Assembly: GCA_947493885.1 (NCBI GenBank)
Contig: CANLTE010000008.1
Location: 1-64,000 of the forward strand
Source: an uncultured Maribacter sp.
GTDB taxonomy: Bacteria; Bacteroidota; Bacteroidia; Flavobacteriales; Flavobacteriaceae
DNA length: 64,000 nucleotides
Direction of reading: 5' to 3'
The position numbers and the translations under genes are program-made. The first letter of the stretch is position 1. Every line of letters begins with the position of its first letter. The notes under the pieces are model-generated. The model saw only the letters and a list, made by a program, of their open reading frames with translations. It ran no database searches and had not been told where the DNA came from. This document shows positions 52,437 to 61,440 of the stretch, one piece after another.

Positions 52437-53074
52437 TGAGTTATTTTTTTTGCCGGCACACCAATTAAACGACCATTGTTTTGTACATCTTTAGTAACCA
52501 CAGCTCCAGCTCCTATTTTATTTTTTGTGCCTATTTTTAGATACTGAAGAACAGTACTATTCGTACCTATTAAATTCTCATCTCCAATATTTACACCTCC
52601 AGAAATTACTGCGCAAGGATTTATAACATTATATGATCCAATAATACAATCATGTCCTAAATGTACTCCTCTATTAATATAATTAAAGGAACTCAAAGAT
52701 GTATCAACAGTTAACACGCATTGAGCTGAAATTACGTTTCCCATACCTAAAGAAAAACTATCATCTATGTAAACGCTGGGGTGAATTATATTGGGAAAAG
52801 CAAAATTTTCTTTTAGCCTATAAGTTTCAACAATTTTTTTTAATCTATCTACATCTCCCAAACCAAATACAATCGAAACTTCATTGCACTTTTTTAAAAA
52901 ATCTAATTCATTATAAACTTCATGCTTAACATTTCCAATACTTAAAAACTTTTGGGGTTTTACATCAATAAATCCCTTAAAATCATAAACTTGGTTTGCA
53001 AAATTTATTTCTTTAATAAGTAAAAAAATTTCCTTTGCTGCTCCTCCTGCCCCAACAATATATATTTGTTTCAT
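52433..53074 (-). CDS. legH: NeuD/PglD-type sugar N-acetyltransferase
   Basis: 213 aa. IVGAGGAAKEIF N-terminal Rossmann-like part, then hexapeptide repeats IHPSVYIDDSFSLGMGNVISAQCVLTVDT...GHDCIIGSYNVINPCAVISGGVNIGDENLIGTNSTVLQ and a NGRLIGVPAK tail. It would acetylate the 4-amino sugar produced by the aminotransferase. It overlaps both neighbours by 4 bp. Confidence 0.88.
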   Translation of the reverse strand: MKQIYIVGAGGAAKEIFLLIKEINFANQVYDFKGFIDVKPQKFLSIGNVKHEVYNELDFLKKCNEVSIVFGLGDVDRLKKIVETYRLKENFAFPNIIHPSVYIDDSFSLGMGNVISAQCVLTVDTSLSSFNYINRGVHLGHDCIIGSYNVINPCAVISGGVNIGDENLIGTNSTVLQYLKIGTKNKIGAGAVVTKDVQNNGRLIGVPAKKITQ

Positions 53075-54210
53075 ATTACAACACTACTTGGTAAATTTAC
53101 CACCCGTTCTTCAAACCATTTTGAATTTTCAAGATTTCCAGTTTGAGATGTCTTAAACATGGGCAAGCTAGTCATTAACTTCCAAATTGGTCTGGTCATT
53201 ACTCCATTCTCATTAGTGATTTTAAGAAAAAAATTTCTCTCTTTTATATTCTCCAATAAAATTGCGTTAAGCCAATAGTTAGAAACCGCATCTTTTGAAA
53301 CGTCAATATATTGTAATGGTGTATCCTTAAAAAACATTTTATACTTATTTGCCATTTTTTGTTTCTTTTCCAAAATAAAAGGAAGTTTTTCCATTTGAGC
53401 ACAGCCTAATGCAGCATTAATATTTGGAAGACGATAATTATATCCAATCATATCATGTTTATAATCCCATGGATGCGATATTTTTGCTGTTGTAGTTATA
53501 TGTTTTGCCTTTATTGCTATGCCTTCATCATTAGTTACTAACATACCGCCTCCTCCAGTAGTAATAGTTTTATTTCCATTAAAACTAAACGCCCCTAAGA
53601 GACCATAAGTGCCAGTGTGTTTTCCTTTGTAATAGCTTCCCAGAGATTCCGCCGCATCTTCTACAACAGCAATATTAAATCTATCACAGACAGAAACAAT
53701 ATCATCTATTTTTAAAGGTAATCCAAATGTATGCATAGGAACTACAGCTTTTATTGCTCTCTTTGTAATTTTATTTATACAGACTCCATTTTGAACTTCT
53801 GCATTTTTCATCAAAAAATGCTCTAATTTTTCCGCAGATAACCCTAACGTCTCTTTATCCACATCTACAAATATTGGTTTCGCACCAATATAACTTATTG
53901 CATTTGTGGTTGCAATAAAGGTTAAAGGCTGTGTAATTACTTCATCATTTTGACTTACTCCTGCCATTAACAGTCCGGTATGAAGCGCTGCTGTTCCATT
54001 TGATGTTGCAATAGCATACTTCGCGCCTGTAAATTTGGCAACTTCATCTTCGAATTGATCAACAAATTTCCCTACACTCGAAACAAAAGTAGAATCAATA
54101 CATTCATTAAGATACTTTTTTTCATTACCTGTAAACACAGGAGCATGCAAAGGAATAAACTCATTTGTTTTAAATGCCTCTCTTGTAAAGGATATAAATT
54201 CTTGATACAT
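53071..54210 (-). CDS. legC: PLP-dependent sugar aminotransferase (LegC family)
   Basis: 379 aa, DegT/DnrJ/EryC1/StrS family. FSFNGNKTITTGGGGML holds the PLP lysine in the FNGNK motif. EDAAESLGSYYKGKHTGTYG and YNYRLPNINAALGCAQME follow the usual order. N-terminal FIPLHAPVFTGNEKKYLNECIDSTFVSSVGKFVDQFE matches the LegC subgroup. It transfers an amino group to C4 of the 4-keto sugar made by LegB. Confidence 0.92.
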   Translation of the reverse strand: MYQEFISFTREAFKTNEFIPLHAPVFTGNEKKYLNECIDSTFVSSVGKFVDQFEDEVAKFTGAKYAIATSNGTAALHTGLLMAGVSQNDEVITQPLTFIATTNAISYIGAKPIFVDVDKETLGLSAEKLEHFLMKNAEVQNGVCINKITKRAIKAVVPMHTFGLPLKIDDIVSVCDRFNIAVVEDAAESLGSYYKGKHTGTYGLLGAFSFNGNKTITTGGGGMLVTNDEGIAIKAKHITTTAKISHPWDYKHDMIGYNYRLPNINAALGCAQMEKLPFILEKKQKMANKYKMFFKDTPLQYIDVSKDAVSNYWLNAILLENIKERNFFLKITNENGVMTRPIWKLMTSLPMFKTSQTGNLENSKWFEERVVNLPSSVVI

Positions 54211-54213
54211 ATT

Positions 54214-55401
54214 TTACATTTTACTATCCAAATATTTTCCAGTTTCTTTATGTCCAAAGTCCGGTATCATTTTAAAAAACAAATCAACTATATCTTTCTT
54301 TTCCCATTTTTTACTATTCTTCAAAGCCTTAATATTTTCAGTAAAATATTCTAAAATTTCATTATCAAAATCTAAACTATTTTTTATTATTCCTAGATTC
54401 TGAAACCTATCCATATCTAGGCTTTCTTTATCAGTAAAAAATTCCTCAAAGTCTTTTTCTCCAGTCGTATCACTAGAAGAAAACAGGCATGGCCATTTAC
54501 CTTCTTTTGGAAGAATGTTCACCAATTTTCTGGCTTCCTTTTCGTCTTCACATATATACGGTTCGTAACCCAAATCTTTTAAATACTTTACAGCAATATC
54601 TGCAAAGGAAATAAGGTGTAAATTCTCGCTCAGTTTAGGAAAAAAAATATCCCTGTTTTCACCAAAAATGCATGACATTAGGCATAACTCACCTGATTCC
54701 TTGGGAATAACAAAATATCTTTTAATATCATTTGGAGCAGCTATAGGTTGTAGTTTTTTAATTCTTTGGTCAAATCCATATAACAATGAGCCATCTGAGA
54801 AAGCAACATTTGCAAATCTAGCTGTGGAAATTTCAATTTCTTTACTTTTTCTCATCAAATACATTTCCATAATTCTCTTAGAGGCCCCCATCATATTAAC
54901 AGGATTTGCAGCTTTATCGGTAGACACACAAAAGTATTTTTTAACTCCTTTTTTAATTGATTGATTCAATGTTTTTTCTGTATTAAAAATATTTACATCA
55001 ATCATTCTCATTAAAGTAAAAGCATCCTTTTCACTTCTAACATGTTTTAAAGCTGATAAATTTAAAACATAATCATATATTCCATCTTTTTCAATAAACG
55101 CATCATACTCTAAAGAACTAATGTCCAACGCAAATGTTTGAAAATCTCCAGTTATATAACCAAAAGAGCTTCTAATATCTCTTACAAGTTCAACTAAATT
55201 ATTTTCACTAATATCAACAACATGGAGTTTTTTAGGGTTTCTCTTAAATATTTCTTTGGTAACAGCTTGACCAATAGAACCCGCTCCTCCAATCACCAAA
55301 AAAGAAGACCTTCCAACTATATCAAATAAATCTCTTTCATGATATTCAATATCACCAGTAAATAACTCTTTATTTCTACCAATTAAGGCTAATTTATTCA
55401 T
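54214..55401 (-). CDS. legB: NDP-N-acetylglucosamine 4,6-dehydratase (LegB-type)
   Basis: 395 aa. The FLVIGGAGSIGQAVTKEIF binding loop and VSTDKAANPVNMMGASKRIMEMY catalytic region belong to the FlaA1/WbpM/PglF-type dehydratases, where Tyr of YxxxK is replaced by Met. The 4-keto-6-deoxy sugar it makes feeds LegC. Legionaminate LegB uses a GDP-sugar, pseudaminate PseB a UDP-sugar; the PtmE homologue in the operon points to GDP. It is the first gene of the nonulosonate run, 30 bp from the broken end of rmlD. Confidence 0.9.
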   Translation of the reverse strand: MNKLALIGRNKELFTGDIEYHERDLFDIVGRSSFLVIGGAGSIGQAVTKEIFKRNPKKLHVVDISENNLVELVRDIRSSFGYITGDFQTFALDISSLEYDAFIEKDGIYDYVLNLSALKHVRSEKDAFTLMRMIDVNIFNTEKTLNQSIKKGVKKYFCVSTDKAANPVNMMGASKRIMEMYLMRKSKEIEISTARFANVAFSDGSLLYGFDQRIKKLQPIAAPNDIKRYFVIPKESGELCLMSCIFGENRDIFFPKLSENLHLISFADIAVKYLKDLGYEPYICEDEKEARKLVNILPKEGKWPCLFSSSDTTGEKDFEEFFTDKESLDMDRFQNLGIIKNSLDFDNEILEYFTENIKALKNSKKWEKKDIVDLFFKMIPDFGHKETGKYLDSKM

Positions 55402-55431
55402 ATATAATATTTTTCAGTTTACTTAAGTTTA

Positions 55432-56208
55432 TTAGCAATCCAATACTGAAAAGGCCGGTCTTACAGCAAGACTATCAAATCTATCAATTCTGTTTAATGA
55501 CAACCGAGAACCTAAATTAGTCTCCCTCAAAATTTTCTGTGCAAACTCGTACCAACTCATAGGTAATCCATCGGAATAATGATACAATCCATAAGGCTTA
55601 TTTTCAATTATTGTTTCAATTAAAAATTTGGTTAACATATATGTACTTGTTGGGCGCCCATACTCATTATCGACAATATTAAGGCTTCCTCCTTTTATTG
55701 CTTTATCTAAAACAAACCGATAAAAGTTTTTACCATAATCTTTACAATATAGCCAAGATGTTCTTACAATATAATAGTTGCTTAACGTATTTTGAATGTT
55801 TTGTTCACCTTTTAATTTAGATTTTCCGTACTCATTAATTGGGTTAGGAATATCATAAACTGTATAGGGTTCTTTTTTTTTTCCATCAAAAACATAATCC
55901 GTTGAAATATGAATTAAAGTAACGTCATTTTCTTTACAAATATTTGCTATGTTTTTGACAGCCTCTGAATTAACTTTATACGCTACTTCTGGGGTCTTCT
56001 CCGCATGTTCCACATTAGTATAAGCTGCACAATTGATGCAATAATCAAAATTACCTTTCTTAAAAGTATTTTCGATTAGATTTTCATCTGTTATGTCCAA
56101 ATGCAAAGAACTCTTAAAAACAAATTCTATTTCTGAATAATTTGTAGAAATTTGTTGAATTGTCCAACCTAACTGACCTGAAGCACCTGTAACTAAAACC
56201 TTTTTCAT
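55432..56208 (-). CDS. rmlD: dTDP-4-dehydrorhamnose reductase, C-terminally truncated
   Basis: 258 aa from ATG 56208, which shares one base with the rmlC stop. VTGASGQLGWTIQQIS binding loop, AAYTNVEHAEK, STDYVFDGKK and YGKSKLKGEQ (YxxxK) are intact. The frame stops straight after RPAFSVLDC, where family members continue for about 25 residues (S/N-K-I/L-K...W...L). A +1 shift at the stop would read NKLK before another stop, so the end looks like recombination or frameshift damage. The catalytic core is whole but the C-terminal helix is missing, so activity is uncertain. Confidence 0.88.
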   Translation of the reverse strand: MKKVLVTGASGQLGWTIQQISTNYSEIEFVFKSSLHLDITDENLIENTFKKGNFDYCINCAAYTNVEHAEKTPEVAYKVNSEAVKNIANICKENDVTLIHISTDYVFDGKKKEPYTVYDIPNPINEYGKSKLKGEQNIQNTLSNYYIVRTSWLYCKDYGKNFYRFVLDKAIKGGSLNIVDNEYGRPTSTYMLTKFLIETIIENKPYGLYHYSDGLPMSWYEFAQKILRETNLGSRLSLNRIDRFDSLAVRPAFSVLDC

Positions 56209-56750
56209 CAAAACATTGAATTAAAAGTTGGCAATGCCAAGTCTTTTTCGGAAAGTATTAAATCTATATCTGAATAACCCCATTCAATTTTTAAGTCTGA
56301 ATCGTTAAATATAATACCTCTTTCTGATTCTTTATTATAATAATTATCACATTTATAACTAAAAAAAACATCATCTGTTAATGTTAAAAAACCATGCGCC
56401 ATACCTTTCGGTACAAAAAGCATTTTACTATCCTCTCCTGACAATTCAACTTTAATATGCTGCCCAAATGTTGGGCTTTTCTTTCTTAAATCAACAACAA
56501 TATCTACAACCTTTCCATTTATAACTTTAATTAATTTTGCTTGAGAAAAACTTCCTTCTTGAAAGTGTAACCCTCTAAGAACTCCTTTTTTAGAAACGGA
56601 ACAGTTATCTTGAACAAAATTGATTTGATAACCCAATTTCTCTTCCAACTTTAACTTATTAAAGGATTCATAAAAACATCCTCTATTATCTTTATATACA
56701 TCAGGTTGAACTATAAAACACCCTTGTAAATTTGTTTCTTTAATGTTCAC
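56208..56750 (-). CDS. rmlC: dTDP-4-dehydrorhamnose 3,5-epimerase
   Basis: 180 aa cupin. VLRGLHFQ holds the catalytic His and KGMAHGFLTL the second conserved His; YKCDNYYNKESERGI follows. It epimerises C3 and C5 in the dTDP-rhamnose pathway. It shares 1 bp with rmlD and lies 21 bp after rmlA. Confidence 0.96.
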   Translation of the reverse strand: MNIKETNLQGCFIVQPDVYKDNRGCFYESFNKLKLEEKLGYQINFVQDNCSVSKKGVLRGLHFQEGSFSQAKLIKVINGKVVDIVVDLRKKSPTFGQHIKVELSGEDSKMLFVPKGMAHGFLTLTDDVFFSYKCDNYYNKESERGIIFNDSDLKIEWGYSDIDLILSEKDLALPTFNSMF

Positions 56751-56771
56751 GGAAGTGTTCTTTTTTTGAAT

Positions 56772-57632
56772 TTAATTTAAAAGTCGCATCAAATATTTAC
56801 CGTATCCACTTTTTAACAAAGGTTTGGCCAACTTTTCTAATTGTTCATCATTAATATAACCCATATGGTAAGCAACTTCTTCAATTGATCCCACCTTAAG
56901 ACCTTGACGTTCTTCAATTACCTCAACAAATTTCGATGCTTGCATTAAAGAATCAAAAGTACCCGTATCCAACCATGCAATTCCTCGGTCTAGTTTACTT
57001 ACTTTTAAATTACCGCGTTTCAAGTATATTTTGTTTACATCTGTGATTTCCAATTCTCCTCGGGCACTTGGTTTAATGGATTTGGCAATAGAAACAACAT
57101 CATTATCATAAAAATAAATTCCAGTAACCGCAAAATTAGATTTTGGTTTATGCGGTTTTTCTTCTATAGATATTGCTTTCCCTTTTTTATCAAACTCTAC
57201 TACTCCATACCTTTCTGGATCCTGCACATGATATGCATATATTATTCCTCCTTCTGGGTTATTGTTCTCAAGTAATAATGAAGCCAAGCCTGATCCGTAA
57301 AAAATATTATCTCCTAAAATAAGTGCAACCTTGTCATTTCCAATAAATTTTTCGCCAATAATAAAAGCTTCCGCCAATCCATTTGGTTTTTCTTGAAAAG
57401 TATATTCAAATTTACATCCAAGCTTAGAACCATCCCCTAAAAGGTTTTTAAATAGTTTTATATCCTGCGGAGTTGTAATTATTAAAATCTCATTTATACC
57501 CGCAGACATTAAAGTTGCCAAAGGATAATAAATCATGGGTTTGTCATAAATAGGCATTAACTGCTTACTTAAAGCCATAGTTATTGGATACAACCGTGAT
57601 CCTGTTCCCCCTGCTAATATTATACCTTTCAT
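56772..57632 (-). CDS. rmlA: Glucose-1-phosphate thymidylyltransferase
   Basis: 286 aa. [14 protein letters not shown]...[39 protein letters not shown] and [12 protein letters not shown] are classic RmlA-short signatures. It forms dTDP-glucose from glucose-1-phosphate and dTTP. It lies 10 bp after rmlB. Confidence 0.97.
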   Translation of the reverse strand: MKGIILAGGTGSRLYPITMALSKQLMPIYDKPMIYYPLATLMSAGINEILIITTPQDIKLFKNLLGDGSKLGCKFEYTFQEKPNGLAEAFIIGEKFIGNDKVALILGDNIFYGSGLASLLLENNNPEGGIIYAYHVQDPERYGVVEFDKKGKAISIEEKPHKPKSNFAVTGIYFYDNDVVSIAKSIKPSARGELEITDVNKIYLKRGNLKVSKLDRGIAWLDTGTFDSLMQASKFVEVIEERQGLKVGSIEEVAYHMGYINDEQLEKLAKPLLKSGYGKYLMRLLN

Positions 57633-57642
57633 TACGTTTTAC

Positions 57643-58698
57643 CTACTGATACTGTTTTTTATAATAATTTAAATAATCCCCACAAACAACATTATTTAAC
57701 CATTCTTGATTTTCTAAATACCAATTAACTGTTTTTTCAAGACCTTCTTCAAACGTTACTTCGGGCTTCCAACCTAACTCTTCATTAATTTTAGTTGCAT
57801 CAATAGCGTATCTTAAATCATGCCCAGGGCGGTCTTTTACAAAAGTTATTAATGCTTCAGAACTACCTGAAGGTCTCTTTAACTTTTTGTCCATTAATTT
57901 ACACAATACCTTAACCAATTCAATATTTCTCCATTCATTAAAACCCCCAACGTTGTATGTCTCATGGTTTTTACCTTTATGAAAAACTAAATCAATGGCT
58001 TTTGCATGATCTTCAACATACAACCAATCTCTAGTGTAGTTTCCATCTCCGTAAACTGGCAAACTTTTATTGTTCATTATATTATTAATAAACAATGGAA
58101 TTAGCTTCTCAGGAAAGTGATTTGGCCCATAATTATTGGAACAATTTGTAATAACATAAGGTAAACCATAAGTTTCCCCGTATGCTCTAACAAAATGATT
58201 AGAACTCGCTTTTGAAGCAGAATATGGAGAATTAGGCGCAAACGGCGATAATTCTGTAAACAATCCTTTCTCTCCTAGAGAGCCATATACTTCATCAGTG
58301 CTTATGTGATAAAATCTTTTATTAGTATAATCCTTTTTCCATAAATCATTAGCAGCGTTTAATAAATTCATTGTTCCTATTACGTTAGTTTTAACAAACG
58401 TTAATGGATTTGCAATAGATCTATCTACATGAGACTCAGCCGCCAAATGAATAACACCATCGAAATTAAACTTCATAAACAGCTCATTAACAAATTCAAT
58501 ATCATTAATATCTCCTTTAACAAAAGTGTAATTTGAACATTTTTCAACGTCCTTTAAATTCTCAAGATTACCTGCATAGGTTAAGGTATCTAAATTATAA
58601 ATATGATATTGTTTATAATTTAAAACAAATCTCCTAACTACGTGTGATCCTATAAAACCAGCGCCACCAGTAACGAGTATTTTTTTGAAATTTAACAT
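57643..58698 (-). CDS. rmlB: dTDP-glucose 4,6-dehydratase
   Basis: 351 aa from ATG 58698. KKILVTGGAGFIGSHVVRRF, HISTDEVYGSLG, YSASKASSNHFVRAYGETYGLP (YxxxK) and NCSNNYGPNHFPEKLIPLFI are diagnostic. A longer frame from 58752 would add 18 residues that overlap the Wzz gene and match nothing in RmlB, so the shorter start is used. It makes the 4-keto-6-deoxy intermediate of dTDP-rhamnose. Confidence 0.97.
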   Translation of the reverse strand: MLNFKKILVTGGAGFIGSHVVRRFVLNYKQYHIYNLDTLTYAGNLENLKDVEKCSNYTFVKGDINDIEFVNELFMKFNFDGVIHLAAESHVDRSIANPLTFVKTNVIGTMNLLNAANDLWKKDYTNKRFYHISTDEVYGSLGEKGLFTELSPFAPNSPYSASKASSNHFVRAYGETYGLPYVITNCSNNYGPNHFPEKLIPLFINNIMNNKSLPVYGDGNYTRDWLYVEDHAKAIDLVFHKGKNHETYNVGGFNEWRNIELVKVLCKLMDKKLKRPSGSSEALITFVKDRPGHDLRYAIDATKINEELGWKPEVTFEEGLEKTVNWYLENQEWLNNVVCGDYLNYYKKQYQ

Positions 58699-58703
58699 TA
58701 CAC

Positions 58704-59708
58704 CTATACTAACTCTTTTGCTTTTGCATTCAGATATTTTAGAACAGACCAAACAAAGAATACCCCAATTAAAATGCTTGGAATTAAAACTAAACTGTGT
58801 CCAAAAAAGTTCTTTTTAACCTCATGCGGTTGACCAAAGTTTAAAATCTTAATGGTTTCTTGCATTTCCTTCAAAGAAATCCTATTTGTAGCATTACTTT
58901 GAATCAAAGTGTTTTTTAAATTCAATAAAGAGGGAATATTTAACCCTTCTTCTCCTCCAAGTAATACTGTACCATCACCAGAAGACTGATTTGATTTAGT
59001 TCCTAAGGCTTTAGAATAATTCTCAATCAAAACATCAATTTGTGTTATTAGCTTATCATTTTCTTTTATTCTTGATTTAGCATTTTCAACATAAATATCT
59101 CTCAAATCCTTAAAATATTTATTATCATTTATATAATTCATGACTTTACTTGCAGCAGCATGCCCCCTATCCACATCTTTATAATAAAATGAAATCTTAT
59201 AGTTTACATAACTATTCCCTAAAACCTCATTTTTAATAACTTGCTTTATAGAACCATCTTCCTTTAAATCGCCTAAATATTCAAGGTATTTCAGCTCTTC
59301 TTGAAGATTTGATTTAATATTCTGTGTAACAGGTTCAATTTCGACTTTAAATCCTTTTAAAGAATCCAAATTAATTCCCAATTCTTTAAAAAAATTGTAG
59401 TCTTTGCCTTTTGACTTAGATTCTATTTCGTCTATTACACCATACAGATAATCTTTACTTTCAAAATTTGGTTTTACTATAATTTCCGTCTTTTGCTTGC
59501 TATCAGAAATCTGATTTAAACCATAACCAATACCAACTCCAACAACACCAAGTATTATAAGTATTATAAGGTTTTTTTTGAAATAAAGAAAAACTCTTAA
59601 AACCCATTCAAAAACTTTACTAAAGGCATTTTTAATCATTTGAAACAACTGTCCCAAATCTATTTCATCAGCATTATTGTTTGAATTTGTTGGTAATTGC
59701 TCTCCCAT
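58704..59708 (-). CDS. Wzz-like chain-length determinant protein
   Basis: 334 aa. Cytoplasmic N-terminus with ADEIDLGQLFQMIKNAF, TM helix ~45-66 (NLIILIILGVVGVGIGYGL), a long periplasmic helical region (QTKNYFKDLRDIYVENAKSRIKENDKLITQIDVLIENYSK-like), and a C-terminal TM (LVLIPSILIGVFFVWSVL). This is the Wzz/polysaccharide co-polymerase topology. It sets polymer length together with Wzy. It lies between rmlB and the 561-aa gene. Confidence 0.85.
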   Translation of the reverse strand: MGEQLPTNSNNNADEIDLGQLFQMIKNAFSKVFEWVLRVFLYFKKNLIILIILGVVGVGIGYGLNQISDSKQKTEIIVKPNFESKDYLYGVIDEIESKSKGKDYNFFKELGINLDSLKGFKVEIEPVTQNIKSNLQEELKYLEYLGDLKEDGSIKQVIKNEVLGNSYVNYKISFYYKDVDRGHAAASKVMNYINDNKYFKDLRDIYVENAKSRIKENDKLITQIDVLIENYSKALGTKSNQSSGDGTVLLGGEEGLNIPSLLNLKNTLIQSNATNRISLKEMQETIKILNFGQPHEVKKNFFGHSLVLIPSILIGVFFVWSVLKYLNAKAKELV

Positions 59709-59711
59709 TTT

Positions 59712-61397
59712 CTAGCTATTAAATATTTGTTCTAATATTTTATCAGTAATTAAATATGTTGGTTTTACGCCTGTTGTACCCAACCCTCCAGAAGCTAGAG
59801 TGCTCCCTGTTTCTAGTGGATTATCTGAAGCATAATACGCATATCTTAACTTAACATCTTCCTGAATACTTTTTCTAACTTTAGAAGCAGATTGTACTGC
59901 CTTTTGATAATGCACTCCTTCCATCTCAAGTCCAATAACATTCCAAGTAGAATCATGAAAAAATTCCAGTATGTCTTTATTTTGTAATGATGTGCCTAAA
60001 ACTGTTATCATGGTTCCTTCAAAAACTTGTAGACCATAACCTTCAAAATCTTTAGCGCATAACTCATTTTTAAAAGGATAATTATCTGATGTTCCTTCAA
60101 AAATATGAGCAGAAGGAATCATTAAATCTCCTTTTCCTCCCTCTAAAATACCCGCTTTACCCATTATTGAAATGGAGGATATATTCATAAATATTTGCTG
60201 ATTTTCATCAACATTGTAAGGCTTTAAAAACTCATCAATGCTTTCATATGCCTGCTCACCAAATGCATAATCCATAACAAATATAACGGGTTTCTCTTTC
60301 TCTGAAATATCTTTGGAAAAATTATAACAACACATATCTGAACTCATTTTTGCTGTATCAAAAATTTGAACGTCTATATTGGTTCCCGAGATATCGTCAA
60401 TGGTAATCATTCCATTTTTCTTTGCAACATCAGTAACTTTCTTACGTAGAATTTTGTTATCTGATGAGCTTAATGCCTCATATATTGCCAGCGAATTTGA
60501 ATCTGGAAACTCCTTTTTCAATACCTTTCTGGCAAAAAGAGAATTCATAACGCTATGCATATTTGCACTAATGATATGAATTGGTCTATCCACTAACTCA
60601 TTCTTCCTAAGTACCTCTTTTATTGTATTTGCCCAGCGTTCTCCGTGAATATGATGACCAAGTCTCTCTCTCAACAAAGAACTAAAAGTAACTGCTCTTT
60701 TCTCTCCAGTAATTTCCTCTTCAATTGCCAATTTACCTAACCAAAAAATAATTTCAAGAAACCTTTCTGGGTTACTTTTGGTGGAAAACTTTTGATGAAT
60801 TTCAATAACTTCTTCAAAAGATCTACCTAAAATGTTAGCAGTATGAATAATAGCAACTTCCCGCTCTACCTGACTTAATTTTTTCTTTTTTACGGCTTCT
60901 TCTAGCTTTCCCCAATCTCGAATAGTTTCATTACTATCCTCAATTAATACACGCTTGCATATTTTTTCTGACTCAATAAATAAAAAGGTAAGGTGTGTAA
61001 GAATATCATAAATATCTGAACGCCCTCTGGTAATTTCAATATTCATTTGCTCATCATCAATCCTATAACAATTTCTTCTTCTTTTAGGCGGAACAATTAA
61101 GTTAAAATGAGATTTAGTATACCCCTCATCAGAAGTTAAATTTATAAACTTACATTGTTCAATCCCTTCTGGTAGACGTTCAAGTACATAAATAAGCCCA
61201 TTTAATTCTGATTTTTCTTCTGAAACGGAACCATAAATTTCTGGTCGTAAAAGTAAAAGAGCATTTTTTAGCGCTTGACCTGAAACACCATTAGGTTTAT
61301 AAAAACCACGATTAAATAAATGCCTCATGGTTATATATAAACGCTCAATGGCATTTGTAGATTCTTGGGCTCTAGTAGTTGTAATTGTTTTACTCAT
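59712..61397 (-). CDS. Conserved hypothetical protein with a nucleoside-phosphorylase-like motif (DUF6909-like)
   Basis: 561 aa, soluble, no signal. The N-terminus AIERLYITMRHLFNRGFYKPNGVSGQAL matches my recollection of DUF6909 proteins, found in Flavobacteriaceae beside GH3 and M23 genes. The C-terminal third has VIGLEMEGVHYQKAVQSASKV, the E-M-E-G block that binds ribose in PNP/MTAN phosphorylases, and earlier stretches (VLGTSLQNKDIL, IPSAHIFEGTSDNYPF) could be the phosphorylase core. A phosphorylase activity is only a hypothesis. The 3' end lies 3 bp from the Wzz gene. Confidence 0.75.
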   Translation of the reverse strand: MSKTITTTRAQESTNAIERLYITMRHLFNRGFYKPNGVSGQALKNALLLLRPEIYGSVSEEKSELNGLIYVLERLPEGIEQCKFINLTSDEGYTKSHFNLIVPPKRRRNCYRIDDEQMNIEITRGRSDIYDILTHLTFLFIESEKICKRVLIEDSNETIRDWGKLEEAVKKKKLSQVEREVAIIHTANILGRSFEEVIEIHQKFSTKSNPERFLEIIFWLGKLAIEEEITGEKRAVTFSSLLRERLGHHIHGERWANTIKEVLRKNELVDRPIHIISANMHSVMNSLFARKVLKKEFPDSNSLAIYEALSSSDNKILRKKVTDVAKKNGMITIDDISGTNIDVQIFDTAKMSSDMCCYNFSKDISEKEKPVIFVMDYAFGEQAYESIDEFLKPYNVDENQQIFMNISSISIMGKAGILEGGKGDLMIPSAHIFEGTSDNYPFKNELCAKDFEGYGLQVFEGTMITVLGTSLQNKDILEFFHDSTWNVIGLEMEGVHYQKAVQSASKVRKSIQEDVKLRYAYYASDNPLETGSTLASGGLGTTGVKPTYLITDKILEQIFNS

Positions 61398-61440
61398 TGG
61401 AGCGTTTCGTGTAAAATTACAATTAATATTTCAGTTTTTT

